A DNA stretch of 64,000 bases from Pseudomonas protegens (lineage in GTDB: Bacteria; Pseudomonadota; Gammaproteobacteria; Pseudomonadales; Pseudomonadaceae): the NCBI RefSeq assembly GCF_003732485.1, contig NZ_MOAK01000027.1, positions 137,964-201,963 of the forward strand, given 5' to 3'. The position numbers were made by a program, and so were the translations under genes. Below, one piece after another: positions 1 to 9,410 of the stretch (within the stretch, counting starts at the first letter, position 1; each line of letters begins with the position of its first letter). Under the pieces are notes generated by a model. The model saw nothing but the letters and a program-made list of their open reading frames with translations. It was not told the DNA's origin and did no database searches.

Positions 1-333
1 CACGCCCATGTCTATTTCGACGCCAGTACCATCGATCAGGCCCGGGCCTTGTGCGAGCAGGCGGCACAATTGTTCCCGCTGAAAATGGGCCGGGTTCACG
101 AGCGGCCGGTGGGGCCGCATCCGGACTGGAGTTGCCAGCTGGCGTTCAAGCCGGCGCTGTTCGCCGAGCTGCTGCCCTGGCTGATGCTCAATCGCCAGGG
201 CCTGGTGGTGCTGGTCCACCCGATCACCGGCAGCGACCTGCGCGATCATCGCGATTACCCGATATGGATGGGGGCGACCCGGCCGCTGGATCTCTCGGAT
301 CTCAGCGACGGACCTGTGGACTACCAGCTCTAG
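1..333 (+). CDS. DOPA 4,5-dioxygenase family protein, 3' part
   Basis: The reading frame is open from the first base and ends with TAG at 331-333, so the N-terminus lies outside the window. The visible 110 residues carry the conserved pieces of the small DOPA 4,5-dioxygenase-like family: HAHVYF at the very beginning, a GPHPDWS segment, and a VHP motif near the middle, whose histidines would bind the metal. Eukaryotic relatives open the ring of DOPA in betalain or pigment synthesis; bacterial members are mostly uncharacterised ring-cleavage-like enzymes. It converges with the amine oxidase gene, only 3 bp apart. Family assignment is fairly secure; the substrate is unknown. Confidence 0.75.
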   Translation, partial: HAHVYFDASTIDQARALCEQAAQLFPLKMGRVHERPVGPHPDWSCQLAFKPALFAELLPWLMLNRQGLVVLVHPITGSDLRDHRDYPIWMGATRPLDLSDLSDGPVDYQL

Positions 334-336
334 GCT

Positions 337-1737
337 TCAGCCCAGGGCTTGCAGCACCTCCTCGGCGGCCCGCTCACCGGCACGCACCGCACCCTCGAGG
401 TAGCCGCACCAAACTTCGGACGTTTCACAGCCAGCCCAGTGCAGGCTCCCCACGGCGGGCCGCAGGTGCTGGCCATAGCGGCTGAGCACTTGCGGCTTGA
501 GGGCGGTGACGCAGCCGGCACTCCAGGGGTCGCGCGACCAGTCCTGCTCGACATAACCCAGCGGCTGCCGCGCCGTCTCGCCAAACAGGGCCACCAGCTC
601 TTCCAGTACCCGGGCGCGGCGTTGCTGCGGCTGGTCCCGCAGAACCTGCGGGTCGATGAACGCCAGCAGCACCCCGCCCCGGGCCGGATCACAAGTGCTG
701 TCGAAGGTCACCTGGACCAGGCCCCGGTCATTGCTGCTGGCGCCGCTGAGGCCAGCGTCGCGCCAGAACGGCCGTGAATAGTGCAGGTGCACTTTCATGC
801 CGCTGTAGCCGCTCCAGTTTTCCTGCAGCGCCTGGCGCCCCGCCGGCAGCGGCGGCGAGAACTCGATCTGGCGGATATCGGCCGGCATCATCGCCACTAT
901 GACGCGGCGGGCATGGATCAGGCCCTGGCTGCAGCACAGGAGCTGCGACTGGTCATCGCGGGTGACGATGCGCTGTACCGGGCAATCCAGCCGCAGACGG
1001 CCGTCCAACTGCTCGGCCAGGCGCAGGGACAGCGCCTGGGCACCGCCCTGCAACCGATATTGCTGGGCCTGTTCGTCCAGGGCTTCGAAGCCGCCGGCAG
1101 AGGCCAGGTAGAACAGCAGCCAGAGCAACGAGACGTTCCCCGGCTCGGTGCTCAGGGTGGTGCCGATGGTGCGGGCGACGGCTTCCCGTGCGGCTTCGCT
1201 CAAGCCTTCGCGGTCCATCCAAGCTTCGACGCTCAGGGCATCCAGCGCCACGGCGTGGGGCGCCAGCCAGGGCGCGCTGCCGGGCACGTGGGCCGCCATG
1301 GCTTCCAGGCGTCGTTGCACGTCCTGACGCTCGCGCCGTGCTTGGGCGTCGTCCCGCGGGCCGTCGCCCAGGACCACCGGATCGCCTTCGTCGTATTGCT
1401 CCAGCAGCGGGATATCCAACTTCCGGGCCAGCTCCAGCACCCGGCATTGGCTGCCGCCTATCCACTGGCCGCCGCCATCCACCCACAGGTTGTCGCCGAG
1501 GGCCTGGTTCCAGGTACGCCCGCCAACCCGGTCGCGGGCCTCCAGGACCAGCACCCGCAGGCCCGCGTCCTGCAAGGCTCGGGCGGCCACCAGTCCGGAC
1601 AGGCCGGCGCCGACCACGGCCACGTCGACTTCCGCCAGCCATGGGCCGCCCAGGACACCGGCAGCGCCAGGCTGGTCGTGATGGTCAGCCAGCAGCGGCC
1701 GAGGAAAACCCACAGGATTCATCAGTTGATAGCGCAT
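337..1737 (-). CDS. flavin-containing monoamine oxidase family protein
   Basis: A 466-residue FAD-dependent amine oxidase, expected to oxidise an amine to an aldehyde or imine with release of ammonia and H2O2. The Rossmann dinucleotide motif GAGLSG is at residues 43-48, the ribose-binding acid in LEARDR at about 66, and GGRT follows at 72-75. The C-terminus has the family signature in the form WAGCETSEVWCGYLEGA, which lines the flavin. The start at 1737 (MRYQLMNP) was chosen over an upstream ATG at 1773 because a GGAGG ribosome site lies just before it. It follows a GntR gene on the same strand after 71 bp, and a perfect operator-like palindrome sits at 1748-1760 directly upstream, so repression by that regulator is likely. 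Substrate unknown. Confidence 0.85.
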   Translation of the reverse strand: MRYQLMNPVGFPRPLLADHHDQPGAAGVLGGPWLAEVDVAVVGAGLSGLVAARALQDAGLRVLVLEARDRVGGRTWNQALGDNLWVDGGGQWIGGSQCRVLELARKLDIPLLEQYDEGDPVVLGDGPRDDAQARRERQDVQRRLEAMAAHVPGSAPWLAPHAVALDALSVEAWMDREGLSEAAREAVARTIGTTLSTEPGNVSLLWLLFYLASAGGFEALDEQAQQYRLQGGAQALSLRLAEQLDGRLRLDCPVQRIVTRDDQSQLLCCSQGLIHARRVIVAMMPADIRQIEFSPPLPAGRQALQENWSGYSGMKVHLHYSRPFWRDAGLSGASSNDRGLVQVTFDSTCDPARGGVLLAFIDPQVLRDQPQQRRARVLEELVALFGETARQPLGYVEQDWSRDPWSAGCVTALKPQVLSRYGQHLRPAVGSLHWAGCETSEVWCGYLEGAVRAGERAAEEVLQALG

Positions 1738-1747
1738 GCTGCCTCCG

Positions 1748-1760
1748 CTTGGTAACCAAG
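1748..1760. promoter_or_regulatory. GntR operator-like palindrome upstream of the amine oxidase
   Basis: CTTGGTAACCAAG is a perfect 13-bp inverted repeat around a single central base. It lies 10 bp upstream of the amine oxidase start, next to its ribosome site. The same palindrome, read from the other strand, occurs upstream of the neighbouring GntR gene. The repeated dyad implies a shared repressor site; binding itself is inferred. Confidence 0.6.
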
Positions 1761-1808
1761 TTGATACGAACAAAAAAAGACCGCATTCAGCGGTCGGGGG
1801 TCAAGGGT

Positions 1809-2495
1809 TCAGCCTCGGGAAGTGCGTACCGAAGCCAGGTAATAGGGCAAGGGGTCCTGCCGGCTCGACAACTGCCTGGCCAGGGTCAGGTAGAACCAGC
1901 GCACGGTCTGGGGCTCGCCTTCCTCCGGTTGGGCCTTGTCGCTCCAGCGTTGCCAGAGGGCCATTTCCATTTGCAGGATGCGATTCTTCCCGGCTGCGGT
2001 AACGGCCTGCCAGAAGCGCTGGCTCAATTGTTCAGCCTGTTGCGGGTCCAGGTCATCGGGATAGGCTTCCACCAACTGCAGCAGGCGTTGGCGCTGCTGG
2101 TCGCTGGCATGGCGCGCGGCGGCCTCCAGCAGCCCGGTGGCATACAGCTCCTGATATTCGGCCAGATCCTGCAGCAGGCCGCGGGCGGCGTCCGATTGCA
2201 GCTTGTCGGCATGACGCAGCAGCAGTTCCAATACCCGGGCGTCGGCCTTGGTCGGATCGCAAACTTTGCTCGCGCCGCCCTGGCGGACCTCCACCAGGCC
2301 CAGGTCCTTGAGCTTGTGCACCGCCTGGCGCACGGTGATCCGCGAAACCCCGTAGCGCTCGGCCAACAGGCGTTCGGCAGGCAGGGCTTCGCCCGGGGCC
2401 AACAGGCCGTCGAAGATTTCCACGAACAGGCCTTGCAGTGCGGCATCGCTGGCGTGTTCGGCAGTTGGGGGCGGAGTGTCGTCGAGAGTGTTCAT
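1809..2495 (-). CDS. GntR-family (FadR-like) transcriptional regulator
   Basis: A 228-residue regulator. The N-terminal winged helix-turn-helix has the GntR signature: LAPGEALPAERLLAERYGVSRITVRQAVHKL at about residues 31-62 (quoted here only as landmarks LPAERLLAE and SRITVRQA). A long, mostly helical C-terminal domain of the FadR/FCD type follows and would bind a small acid or amine ligand. It lies immediately upstream of the amine oxidase gene on the same strand, and identical palindromes precede both genes. Auto-repression together with control of the oxidase is therefore the simplest reading. The ligand cannot be told from sequence. Confidence 0.85.
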   Translation of the reverse strand: MNTLDDTPPPTAEHASDAALQGLFVEIFDGLLAPGEALPAERLLAERYGVSRITVRQAVHKLKDLGLVEVRQGGASKVCDPTKADARVLELLLRHADKLQSDAARGLLQDLAEYQELYATGLLEAAARHASDQQRQRLLQLVEAYPDDLDPQQAEQLSQRFWQAVTAAGKNRILQMEMALWQRWSDKAQPEEGEPQTVRWFYLTLARQLSSRQDPLPYYLASVRTSRG

Positions 2496-2509
2496 GGGTG
2501 GAAAATCTA

Positions 2510-2522
2510 CTTGGTTACCAAG
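2510..2522. promoter_or_regulatory. GntR operator-like palindrome upstream of the regulator gene
   Basis: CTTGGTTACCAAG, 14 bp upstream of the GntR start codon, is the exact reverse complement of the palindrome at 1748-1760. The dyad extends by one more base on each side here (ACTTGGT/ACCAAGT). Position and repetition suggest autoregulation. Confidence 0.6.
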
Positions 2523-2605
2523 TTAAGTCAAGGTCATGCTCAAGAATTTTTCCACGCGGTGTCGGTGCCGGTGGGGCTTGAAGGGCCCCCGGGCCCCGCG
2601 AGGCT

Positions 2606-3046
2606 TCAGTAGAGCACGCCGTCGAGGATCTCGTAGACGATGCCGGTGCCTACAGCGATCAGGACGATATCCCCGCCCATGCGGCGCCATTCATAGCCGT
2701 GGTACACCGGCAGGCGTGACAAGGCACGGGGGTCCAGGCGTTCGCCGTAGTAGCCGCGTGGCAATGGCTGCCCGCGGACCAGGCGTATCCCCGGTGGCGG
2801 TGGCGCACCGCGTACGAAGTAGCCGTGGTTGTCACGGATGGTCTGGCGCACCGGGCCGAAATCCCGGGGCGGGCCGCCACGGTGGTCGTCCCCCGGGCCG
2901 CGATGTACATTGCCGCGGTTGTCCCAATGCCCCTGTTGCGGGCCGCCGCGGTCACCACCGCGCTCGTCGGCCATGACCTGCAGCAAGGGGCTGGCGCTGA
3001 GCATCAGCAGGACCGCACCGGCCATCAGACGTTTGGGCGTTTTCAT
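2606..3046 (-). CDS. secreted CigR/RcnB-like protein
   Basis: A 146-residue protein with a signal peptide (MKTPKRLMAGAVLLMLSASP, cleavage probably near the VMADE segment). A low-complexity middle rich in Gly, Arg, His and Asp follows (about residues 27-60). The C-terminal part resembles the RcnB/CigR family: PPPPGIRLVRGQPLPRGYYGERLDPRALSRLP, then a hydrophobic end with GGDIVLIAVGTGIVYEILDGVLY (both given as landmarks PPPPGIRLV and VYEILDGVLY). CigR is an anti-virulence factor in Salmonella and RcnB a periplasmic metal-homeostasis protein; the role here is unknown. The start at 3046 has a GAGGA ribosome site; an upstream ATG at 3067 does not. It lies downstream of trpA across a terminator. Confidence 0.65.
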   Translation of the reverse strand: MKTPKRLMAGAVLLMLSASPLLQVMADERGGDRGGPQQGHWDNRGNVHRGPGDDHRGGPPRDFGPVRQTIRDNHGYFVRGAPPPPGIRLVRGQPLPRGYYGERLDPRALSRLPVYHGYEWRRMGGDIVLIAVGTGIVYEILDGVLY

Positions 3047-3072
3047 CAGGTATTCCTCGGGGCACACACAGC

Positions 3073-3104
3073 AAAAAAGGGTTCGTAACCTGGATCACGA
3101 ACCC
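3073..3104 (-). terminator. intrinsic terminator of trpBA
   Basis: Read on the minus strand, an 8-bp stem (GGGTTCGT / ACGAACCC) with a 10-base loop is followed by six T. It lies 64 bp beyond the trpA stop and before the CigR-like gene, so it should separate the two transcription units. Confidence 0.8.
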
Positions 3105-3167
3105 CCGGATCTTGCTGTTTAGTCTGTGTCTCGAGGCGCTAATTCCTCTGTATCAGGAACTTTACCC

Positions 3168-3979
3168 TCAGCTGACGCGGGCCTTACGTACCCCTTCGGA
3201 AAGGGCCGCGCACAGGCTCAGGACGCCATCCACCGCCTGCTCGGAAGACTCGGCATTGGCGATGTGGTCGATCAGCGCCGAGCCCACGACCACGCCGTCT
3301 GCCAGACGGGCGATGGCGGCGGCCTGCTCCGGGGTGCGGATGCCGAAACCGATGCTGATGGGCAGGTCGGTGTGGCGACGCAGGCGGGCCACGGCCTCTT
3401 CCACATGTTCCAGGGTGGCGGCGCCGGCCCCGGTCACCCCGGCCACCGAGACGTAGTAGACAAAGCCTGAGCTGCCGTCGAGCACCTTCGGCAGGCGCGC
3501 GTCGTCGGTGGTCGGGGTGGTCAGGCGGATGAAGTCGATACCGGCGGCCTGGGCCGGGTCGCACAGCTCGCTGTTATGTTCCGGCGGCATGTCCACCACG
3601 ATCAGGCCATCCACACCGGCTGCCTTGGCGTCGGCGATGAAGCGCGGCACGCCGTAGTGGTGGATCGGATTGAAGTAGCCCATCAGCACCAGCGGCGTGT
3701 CGCTGTTGCCTTCGCGGAACTCGCGGACCATCTGCAGGGTTTTCGCCAGGTTTTGCTTGGCCCCCAGGGCGCGGATGTTGGCCAGTTGGATCGCCGGGCC
3801 GTCGGCCATCGGATCGGTGAAGGGCATGCCCAGTTCGATCACGTCGGCACCCGCCGCGGGCAGGCCCTTGAGGATCGCCAGGGAAGTGTCGTAGTTCGGG
3901 TCGCCGGCGGTGACGAAGGTCACCAGGGCGGCGCGGTTCTGTTGTTTCAGCTCGGCAAAACGGGTTTGCAGGCGGCTCA

Positions 3980-3980
<1 letters not shown>
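3168..3980 (-). CDS. trpA: tryptophan synthase alpha chain
   Basis: TrpA, 270 residues, cleaves indole-3-glycerol phosphate to indole and glyceraldehyde 3-phosphate; indole is then channelled to TrpB in the alpha2-beta2 complex. The catalytic Glu is in [11 protein letters not shown] and the catalytic Asp in the following [10 protein letters not shown]. Loop 6 appears as [11 protein letters not shown], and a phosphate-binding [10 protein letters not shown] segment is near the C-terminus. Its ATG (3980-3978) overlaps the trpB stop by one base in a TGATG arrangement, indicating translational coupling. Expression in Pseudomonas is activated by the divergent LysR protein TrpI with indoleglycerol phosphate. 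Confidence 0.97.
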
Positions 3981-5324
<1,344 letters not shown>

Positions 5325-5330
5325 TATTCC

Positions 5331-6224
5331 ATGAGCCGCGACCTGCCCCCCCTGAATGCTCTGCGAGCCTTCGAAGCCACTGCCCGGTTCAACAGCGTCA
5401 GCCAGGCTGCCGAACAACTGCACGTGACCCACGGCGCGGTCAGCCGGCAGTTGAAGGTGCTGGAAGAGCACCTGGGCCTGAGCCTTTTCGTCAAGGATGG
5501 CCGTGGCATTAAACTCACAGATGCCGGGGTTCGCCTGCGGGACGCCAGCAGCGAGGCCTTCGAGCGTCTGCGGGACGTCTGTGGCGAATTGACCCGGGGC
5601 AGTGCCGATGCGCCCTTCGTGCTCGGCTGCTCCGGCAGCCTGCTGGCGCGCTGGCTGATTCCGCGCCTGGGGCGCCTGAACGCCGATTTGCCGGACCTGC
5701 GCCTGCACCTTTCCGCCGGTGAAGGCGACCTGGACCCCCGGCGCCCGGGGCTGGATGCCTTGCTGGTGTTTGCCGAGCCCCCCTGGCCGGCGGACATGCA
5801 GGTCTATGAGCTGGCCAGCGAACGTATCGGGCCGGTGCTCAGCCCGCGCTATGCCGGTTACTCGCGCTTGCGCGAAGCGCCGGCGGCGGCCCTGGCGGCA
5901 GAATCGTTGCTGCACACCACCTCGCGCCCCCAGGCCTGGCCCAGTTGGGCACGGCACAACGGCATCAGCGCCGAGGGGCTGAAGTACGGGCAGGGTTTCG
6001 AGCACTTGTATTACTTGCTGGAAGCGGCAGTGGCCGGGCTGGGCGTGGCAATCGCTCCAGAGCCGCTGGTGGCTGAAGACTTGCTGGCGGGCAGGCTGGT
6101 TGCCCCGTGGGGGTTTTCCGACACCCCGGGGCAACTGGCGCTGTGGTTACCCAAGCGCGCCGCCGATGGGCGCGCCCGGCAATTGGCGCAGTGGTTGAAA
6201 AACGAACTGCGCCAGGCGCTTTAG
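5331..6224 (+). CDS. trpI: LysR-type activator of trpBA
   Basis: TrpI, 297 residues, is a LysR-type regulator that senses indoleglycerol phosphate and activates trpBA. The N-terminal helix-turn-helix reads [34 protein letters not shown] over about residues 6-39 (landmarks [11 protein letters not shown] and THGAVSRQL). The C-terminal effector domain ends in [10 protein letters not shown]. The position divergent from trpB is the conserved Pseudomonas arrangement and fixes the identity. Its TAG overlaps the stop codon of the convergent DUF883 gene. Confidence 0.95.
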   Translation: MSRDLPPLNALRAFEATARFNSVSQAAEQLHVTHGAVSRQLKVLEEHLGLSLFVKDGRGIKLTDAGVRLRDASSEAFERLRDVCGELTRGSADAPFVLGCSGSLLARWLIPRLGRLNADLPDLRLHLSAGEGDLDPRRPGLDALLVFAEPPWPADMQVYELASERIGPVLSPRYAGYSRLREAPAAALAAESLLHTTSRPQAWPSWARHNGISAEGLKYGQGFEHLYYLLEAAVAGLGVAIAPEPLVAEDLLAGRLVAPWGFSDTPGQLALWLPKRAADGRARQLAQWLKNELRQAL

Positions 6225-6547
6225 TTGCCGCGCTTGCACAGCAGGTAGGCGGCCAGCAAGCCAATGGCACCCACCGCCACACCCGCAGTGGTCCAGGGAT
6301 GTTCCTGGGCGTAGTCGCGGGTGGCGATCCCGGTCTCACGGGTTTTCACTTTGACTTCTTCATAGGCATCGCTGAGCAGGCTGCGCGAGTGCTTCAGCGC
6401 GCTCTCGGCGTTGCCCTTGAGGGCCTTGAGGGTCTTGCGCGATTCGTCAGTCGCATCGTCCTTGAGGCTTTCCAGGGGTTTGAGCAGGCTTTCGATCTCG
6501 GCTTCCATACTTTCCAGTGAGGCTTTGCGTAACGAGGTGTTGGCCAT
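6221..6547 (-). CDS. DUF883 (ElaB/YqjD-type) membrane-anchored protein
   Basis: A 108-residue protein of the ElaB/YqjD/YgaM family. It has a charged, mostly helical N-terminal region (residues about 8-80, likely coiled coil) and a short C-terminal hydrophobic segment [18 protein letters not shown] that would anchor it in the inner membrane, followed by the basic tail CKRGN. E. coli relatives are stationary-phase proteins that bind ribosomes and tether them to the membrane. The start at 6547 ([10 protein letters not shown]) has a GGAG ribosome site. The stop codon overlaps that of trpI on the opposite strand. Confidence 0.8.
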   Translation of the reverse strand: MANTSLRKASLESMEAEIESLLKPLESLKDDATDESRKTLKALKGNAESALKHSRSLLSDAYEEVKVKTRETGIATRDYAQEHPWTTAGVAVGAIGLLAAYLLCKRGN

Positions 6548-6705
6548 GTCGGCTCTCCTGCAGGGTGATGAATAGGCTGTGTAGGTTCCGACTGCGGCCT
6601 GTTGGGAAAGTGCAGAAAATCTGAACTTACCCTTTGGCATTGGCGCCCCAAGTAATAAGAAAAATCACTGCTAGGCTGTATTTCACAGCTAAAAAGGAGA
6701 GCGCC

Positions 6706-6921
6706 ATGACTGATCATCACACCTACAAGAAAGTCGAATTGGTGGGTTCGTCGCCGAACAGCATCGAAGAGGCAATCAACAACGCGCTGGCCGAGGCGCA
6801 CAAGAGCATCAAGCACCTGGAGTGGTTCGAAGTGACCGAAACCCGGGGTCATATCAAGGACGGTAAAGCGGCGCATTTCCAGGTCACCCTCAAGGTAGGT
6901 TTCCGGATTGCCAATAGTTGA
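6706..6921 (+). CDS. dodecin flavin-binding protein
   Basis: A 71-residue dodecin, which forms a hollow dodecamer storing or buffering riboflavin, FMN or FAD. Family features are the N-terminal [13 protein letters not shown] strand, the single helix [16 protein letters not shown], and W40 in [11 protein letters not shown], the tryptophan that stacks on the flavin ring. The start at 6706 follows an AAGGAGA ribosome site. The gene is divergent from the DUF883 gene and seems monocistronic. Expression could be stress-linked, but I see no convincing promoter match. Confidence 0.9.
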   Translation: MTDHHTYKKVELVGSSPNSIEEAINNALAEAHKSIKHLEWFEVTETRGHIKDGKAAHFQVTLKVGFRIANS

Positions 6922-7055
6922 ACGCTTGGGCTAGGCTCAGGAACTTGTGCGCTGGCCGAGTGCCATAGGAAGTGGCAAAGCGCTACAACTGTCTTGAGCC
7001 TCTGTCAGGCTGGCTTCAACGCCGCCTCTTTTGATCCGACCAGGGAATGTGACCG

Positions 7056-7280
7056 ATGAAAAAACTAGTATTAGCTGCTGCTTTGTTGAGTCTTGCGGGA
7101 ACAGCCCTTGCCGCCGGCAAGCCGTGCGAAGAGCTGAAAAGCGAGATCGCCGCGAAGATCGATGCCAATGGCGCCACCCATTATTCGCTGGAAGTGGTTG
7201 ACAAAGGCGCGGCGGCTGACGGCAAAGTGGTTGGCTCCTGCGAAGCCGGCACCAAGGAGATTGTCTACAAGCGCGGTTGA
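7056..7280 (+). CDS. DUF1161 periplasmic protein, copy 1
   Basis: A 74-residue protein with a cleavable signal peptide (cleavage after ALAA). The mature DUF1161 domain starts KPCEELKSEIAAKIDANGA and contains two cysteines (KPCEEL and VVGSCEAG), which could form a disulfide. It ends EIVYKRG just before a strong terminator. A second DUF1161 gene of the same build lies 2 kb downstream at 9171-9404. The molecular function of the family is not known. The gene appears monocistronic. Confidence 0.8.
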   Translation: MKKLVLAAALLSLAGTALAAGKPCEELKSEIAAKIDANGATHYSLEVVDKGAAADGKVVGSCEAGTKEIVYKRG

Positions 7281-7300
7281 GCCTTTGTAGAAGCCCATTG

Positions 7301-7330
7301 AAAAGCCGACGCATCAGCGTCGGCTTTTTT
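7301..7330 (+). terminator. intrinsic terminator of the DUF1161 gene
   Basis: A 9-bp GC-rich stem (AGCCGACGC / GCGTCGGCT) closes a 3-4 base loop and is followed by six T. A preceding run of A makes it able to work in both directions. It therefore also lies at the end of the convergent luciferase-like gene. Confidence 0.88.
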
Positions 7331-7346
7331 GTGCCCGAAAGCAGCC

Positions 7347-8348
7347 TTAGCCCTTCATCACCTGGGCCAGCAACTCATAGGAGTGCAGGCGATCGGCGTG
7401 TTCGTACAGGTCGCAGGTAAAGATCAGTTCGTCGGCGCCGGTCTGCTCGATCAGCACCTCAAGCTTGGCGCGGATCTTCGCCGGGCTGCCGATCATCGCC
7501 AACCCCAGGAAACTCGACACCGCCTCCTTCTCATGGGGCAGCCACAGACCGTCCATGCTGTTGACCGGCTTGCGCTGGACCAGGCTCTGGCCGCGCATCA
7601 GGGCGAGAATCCGCTGGTACACCGAGGTGGCCAGGTAATCCGCGTGTTCATCGGTATCCGCGGCTACCAGAGGCACGCCCAGCATCACGTAAGGCTTGTC
7701 GAGCACCGCGGAAGGCTTGAAGTGATTGCGATAGACACGAATCGCCTCATGCATGTAGCGCGGTGCGAAATGCGAGGCGAAGGCGTAAGGCAAACCCCGT
7801 TCCCCTGCCAATTGCGCACTGAACAGGCTGGAGCCCAGCAGCCACACCGGTACGTTGGTGCCGGTGCCCGGCACCGCGATCACCCGTTGTTCCGGAGTCC
7901 GCGGGCCGAGGTAGGCCATCAGTTCCGCCACGTCCTCGGGGAAGTCGTCGGCGCTGCCGGAGCGTTCCCGACGCAGGGCGCGGGCGGTCATCTGGTCGGA
8001 GCCCGGGGCGCGGCCCAGGCCCAGGTCAATGCGTCCCGGATACAGGCTTTCCAGGGTGCCGAACTGTTCGGCGATCACCAGCGGTGCGTGGTTGGGCAGC
8101 ATGACCCCGCCGGAGCCGACGCGAATGCTCGATGTCCCGCCGGCCAGATAACCCAGCAACACCGAGGTGGCGGAGCTGGCGATTCCGTCCATGTTGTGGT
8201 GTTCGGCGACCCAGAAGCGGGTGTAGCCGAACTTTTCCACGTGCTGCGCCAGGTCCAGGGAATTGCGCAGGGATTGCGCCGGGCTGCCGTCTTCACGGAC
8301 GGGCACCAGGTCGAGGGTCGAGAATTTAACAGCGGACAGCGGTTTCAT
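7347..8348 (-). CDS. luciferase-like (LLM-class) flavin monooxygenase
   Basis: A 333-residue TIM-barrel protein of the bacterial luciferase superfamily, close in character to E. coli YhbW. Such enzymes use reduced FMN or F420 and oxygen. Landmarks are [16 protein letters not shown] (the AEHH segment at the flavin pocket), [19 protein letters not shown], and [13 protein letters not shown], all typical of this group. The start at [14 protein letters not shown] fits the usual beginning of strand 1. It stands alone between DUF1161 and osmC, convergent with the former. No substrate can be proposed. Confidence 0.85.
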   Translation of the reverse strand: MKPLSAVKFSTLDLVPVREDGSPAQSLRNSLDLAQHVEKFGYTRFWVAEHHNMDGIASSATSVLLGYLAGGTSSIRVGSGGVMLPNHAPLVIAEQFGTLESLYPGRIDLGLGRAPGSDQMTARALRRERSGSADDFPEDVAELMAYLGPRTPEQRVIAVPGTGTNVPVWLLGSSLFSAQLAGERGLPYAFASHFAPRYMHEAIRVYRNHFKPSAVLDKPYVMLGVPLVAADTDEHADYLATSVYQRILALMRGQSLVQRKPVNSMDGLWLPHEKEAVSSFLGLAMIGSPAKIRAKLEVLIEQTGADELIFTCDLYEHADRLHSYELLAQVMKG

Positions 8349-8497
8349 AGGCCTGCTTCTCCATAGGGGTGCAGGCCTTTGTCATGAGCCAAAACCTGCC
8401 GAAATCTGTAAGTCAGACTCATGCAATGTGGGCATATACCCGAGTTTCAATAGTCAGAGTGAATTTGTCGGGTAAATAGACGTCGTGCACACCGGCT

Positions 8498-8526
8498 GAA
8501 CTTTGCCGTCGGATCTATCCTCAGAA
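8498..8526 (+). promoter_or_regulatory. AlgU (sigma22)-type promoter of osmC
   Basis: GAACTT (8498-8503), a 17-base spacer and TCAGAA (8521-8526) match the AlgU/RpoE consensus GAACTT-N16/17-TCnnA very well. The start codon of osmC lies 62 bp downstream. In P. aeruginosa osmC is a known AlgU-dependent gene, which fits. Confidence 0.7.
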
Positions 8527-8587
8527 CCCTTAGGCAACAGAAACAAGCGCGGTGCGACCCTTCGCACCGGTTCTTGAGGAGAAAGAG

Positions 8588-9019
8588 ATGAGTATCAAAA
8601 AGAAAGCCTCGGCTCATTGGGAAGGTGATCTGAAAACCGGCATCGGCTCGATCTCGACCGAAACCGGGGTATTGCGTGAGGCGCCCTATGGCTTCAAGGC
8701 GCGTTTTGAAGGCGGTAAGGGCACCAATCCGGAAGAGTTGATCGGCGCGGCCCATGCGGGCTGCTTCTCCATGGCGTTTTCGATGATTCTCGGTGATGCC
8801 GGGCTCAAGGCGGACAGCATCGACACCCAGGCAGAAGTGACCCTGGACCAGGTGGATGGCGGCTTCGCCATCACGGCGGTGCACTTGATCCTCAAGGCGA
8901 AGATCCCCGGTGCCAGCCAGCAGCAGTTCGAGGAGCTGAGCAACAAGGCCAAGGAAGGTTGCCCGGTGTCCAAGGTGCTCAACGCCAAGATCAGCCTGGA
9001 AGCGACGCTGCTGGGTTGA
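8588..9019 (+). CDS. osmC: OsmC-family peroxiredoxin
   Basis: OsmC, 143 residues, reduces organic hydroperoxides using two active-site cysteines. C59 lies in ELIGAAHAGCFSMAFS and C125 in KEGCPVSKVLNA, both at family positions, and the conserved acid is in GTNPEE at 46-50. The start at 8588 (MSIKKKASAHW) follows an AGGAGAAAG ribosome site. An AlgU-type promoter lies just upstream, consistent with induction by osmotic or envelope stress. A REP pair follows the stop codon. Discrimination from Ohr rests on the MSIKKKASAHWEGD start and overall pattern. Confidence 0.92.
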   Translation: MSIKKKASAHWEGDLKTGIGSISTETGVLREAPYGFKARFEGGKGTNPEELIGAAHAGCFSMAFSMILGDAGLKADSIDTQAEVTLDQVDGGFAITAVHLILKAKIPGASQQQFEELSNKAKEGCPVSKVLNAKISLEATLLG

Positions 9020-9024
9020 TCGTT

Positions 9025-9078
9025 GCGCCGGCAAGCCGGCTCCTGCACCGGTTTGTAGGAGCCGGCTTGCCGGCGAAT
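9025..9078. repeat. inverted REP pair
   Basis: Two REP units of the GCCGGCAAGCCGGCTCC family face each other (9025-9047 and 9054-9077), separated by a few bases. Together they form a large hairpin behind osmC. This is the usual REP doublet of fluorescent pseudomonads. Confidence 0.85.
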
Positions 9079-9170
9079 GCGTCTGTGCGGCGGACAAGAA
9101 CCTGTGGTCGAATACGCGACTGCGGCTTCAGCGCACGCTCGTGCGCGCCGTAGCAAGGGAGCTTGAGATC

Positions 9171-9404
9171 ATGAAACGTTTTGCCTTGGCGGTTGTTTGT
9201 TGTGCGCTGGTCACATCGGCCTTCGCCGCCCCCAAGCCCTGCGAGGAACTCAAGGCCGAGATCGAAGCCAAGATCCAGGCCCAGGGCGTTGCCTCCTACA
9301 CGCTGGAAATCGTCACCAATGACGAGGTCCACGACAACAACATGGTGGTCGGCAGCTGTGAGAACGGCACGAAGAAGATCATCTATCAGAAGAACGATCG
9401 CTGA
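9171..9404 (+). CDS. DUF1161 periplasmic protein, copy 2
   Basis: A 77-residue paralogue of the gene at 7056. The signal peptide MKRFALAVVCCALVTSAFAA is followed by KPCEELKAEIEAKIQAQG and a second cysteine in VVGSCENG, the same pattern as copy 1. The mature domains look more than half identical by eye. The start at 9171 has an AGGGAG ribosome site. It lies alone on the plus strand and is convergent with the lipoprotein gene. Function unknown. Confidence 0.8.
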   Translation: MKRFALAVVCCALVTSAFAAPKPCEELKAEIEAKIQAQGVASYTLEIVTNDEVHDNNMVVGSCENGTKKIIYQKNDR

Positions 9405-9410
9405 GCCCCA

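Noticed and set aside
9025..9078. short repeats considered as CRISPR array
   Set aside because: The repeats are palindromic REP pairs, not regularly spaced direct repeats, and no cas genes are present.
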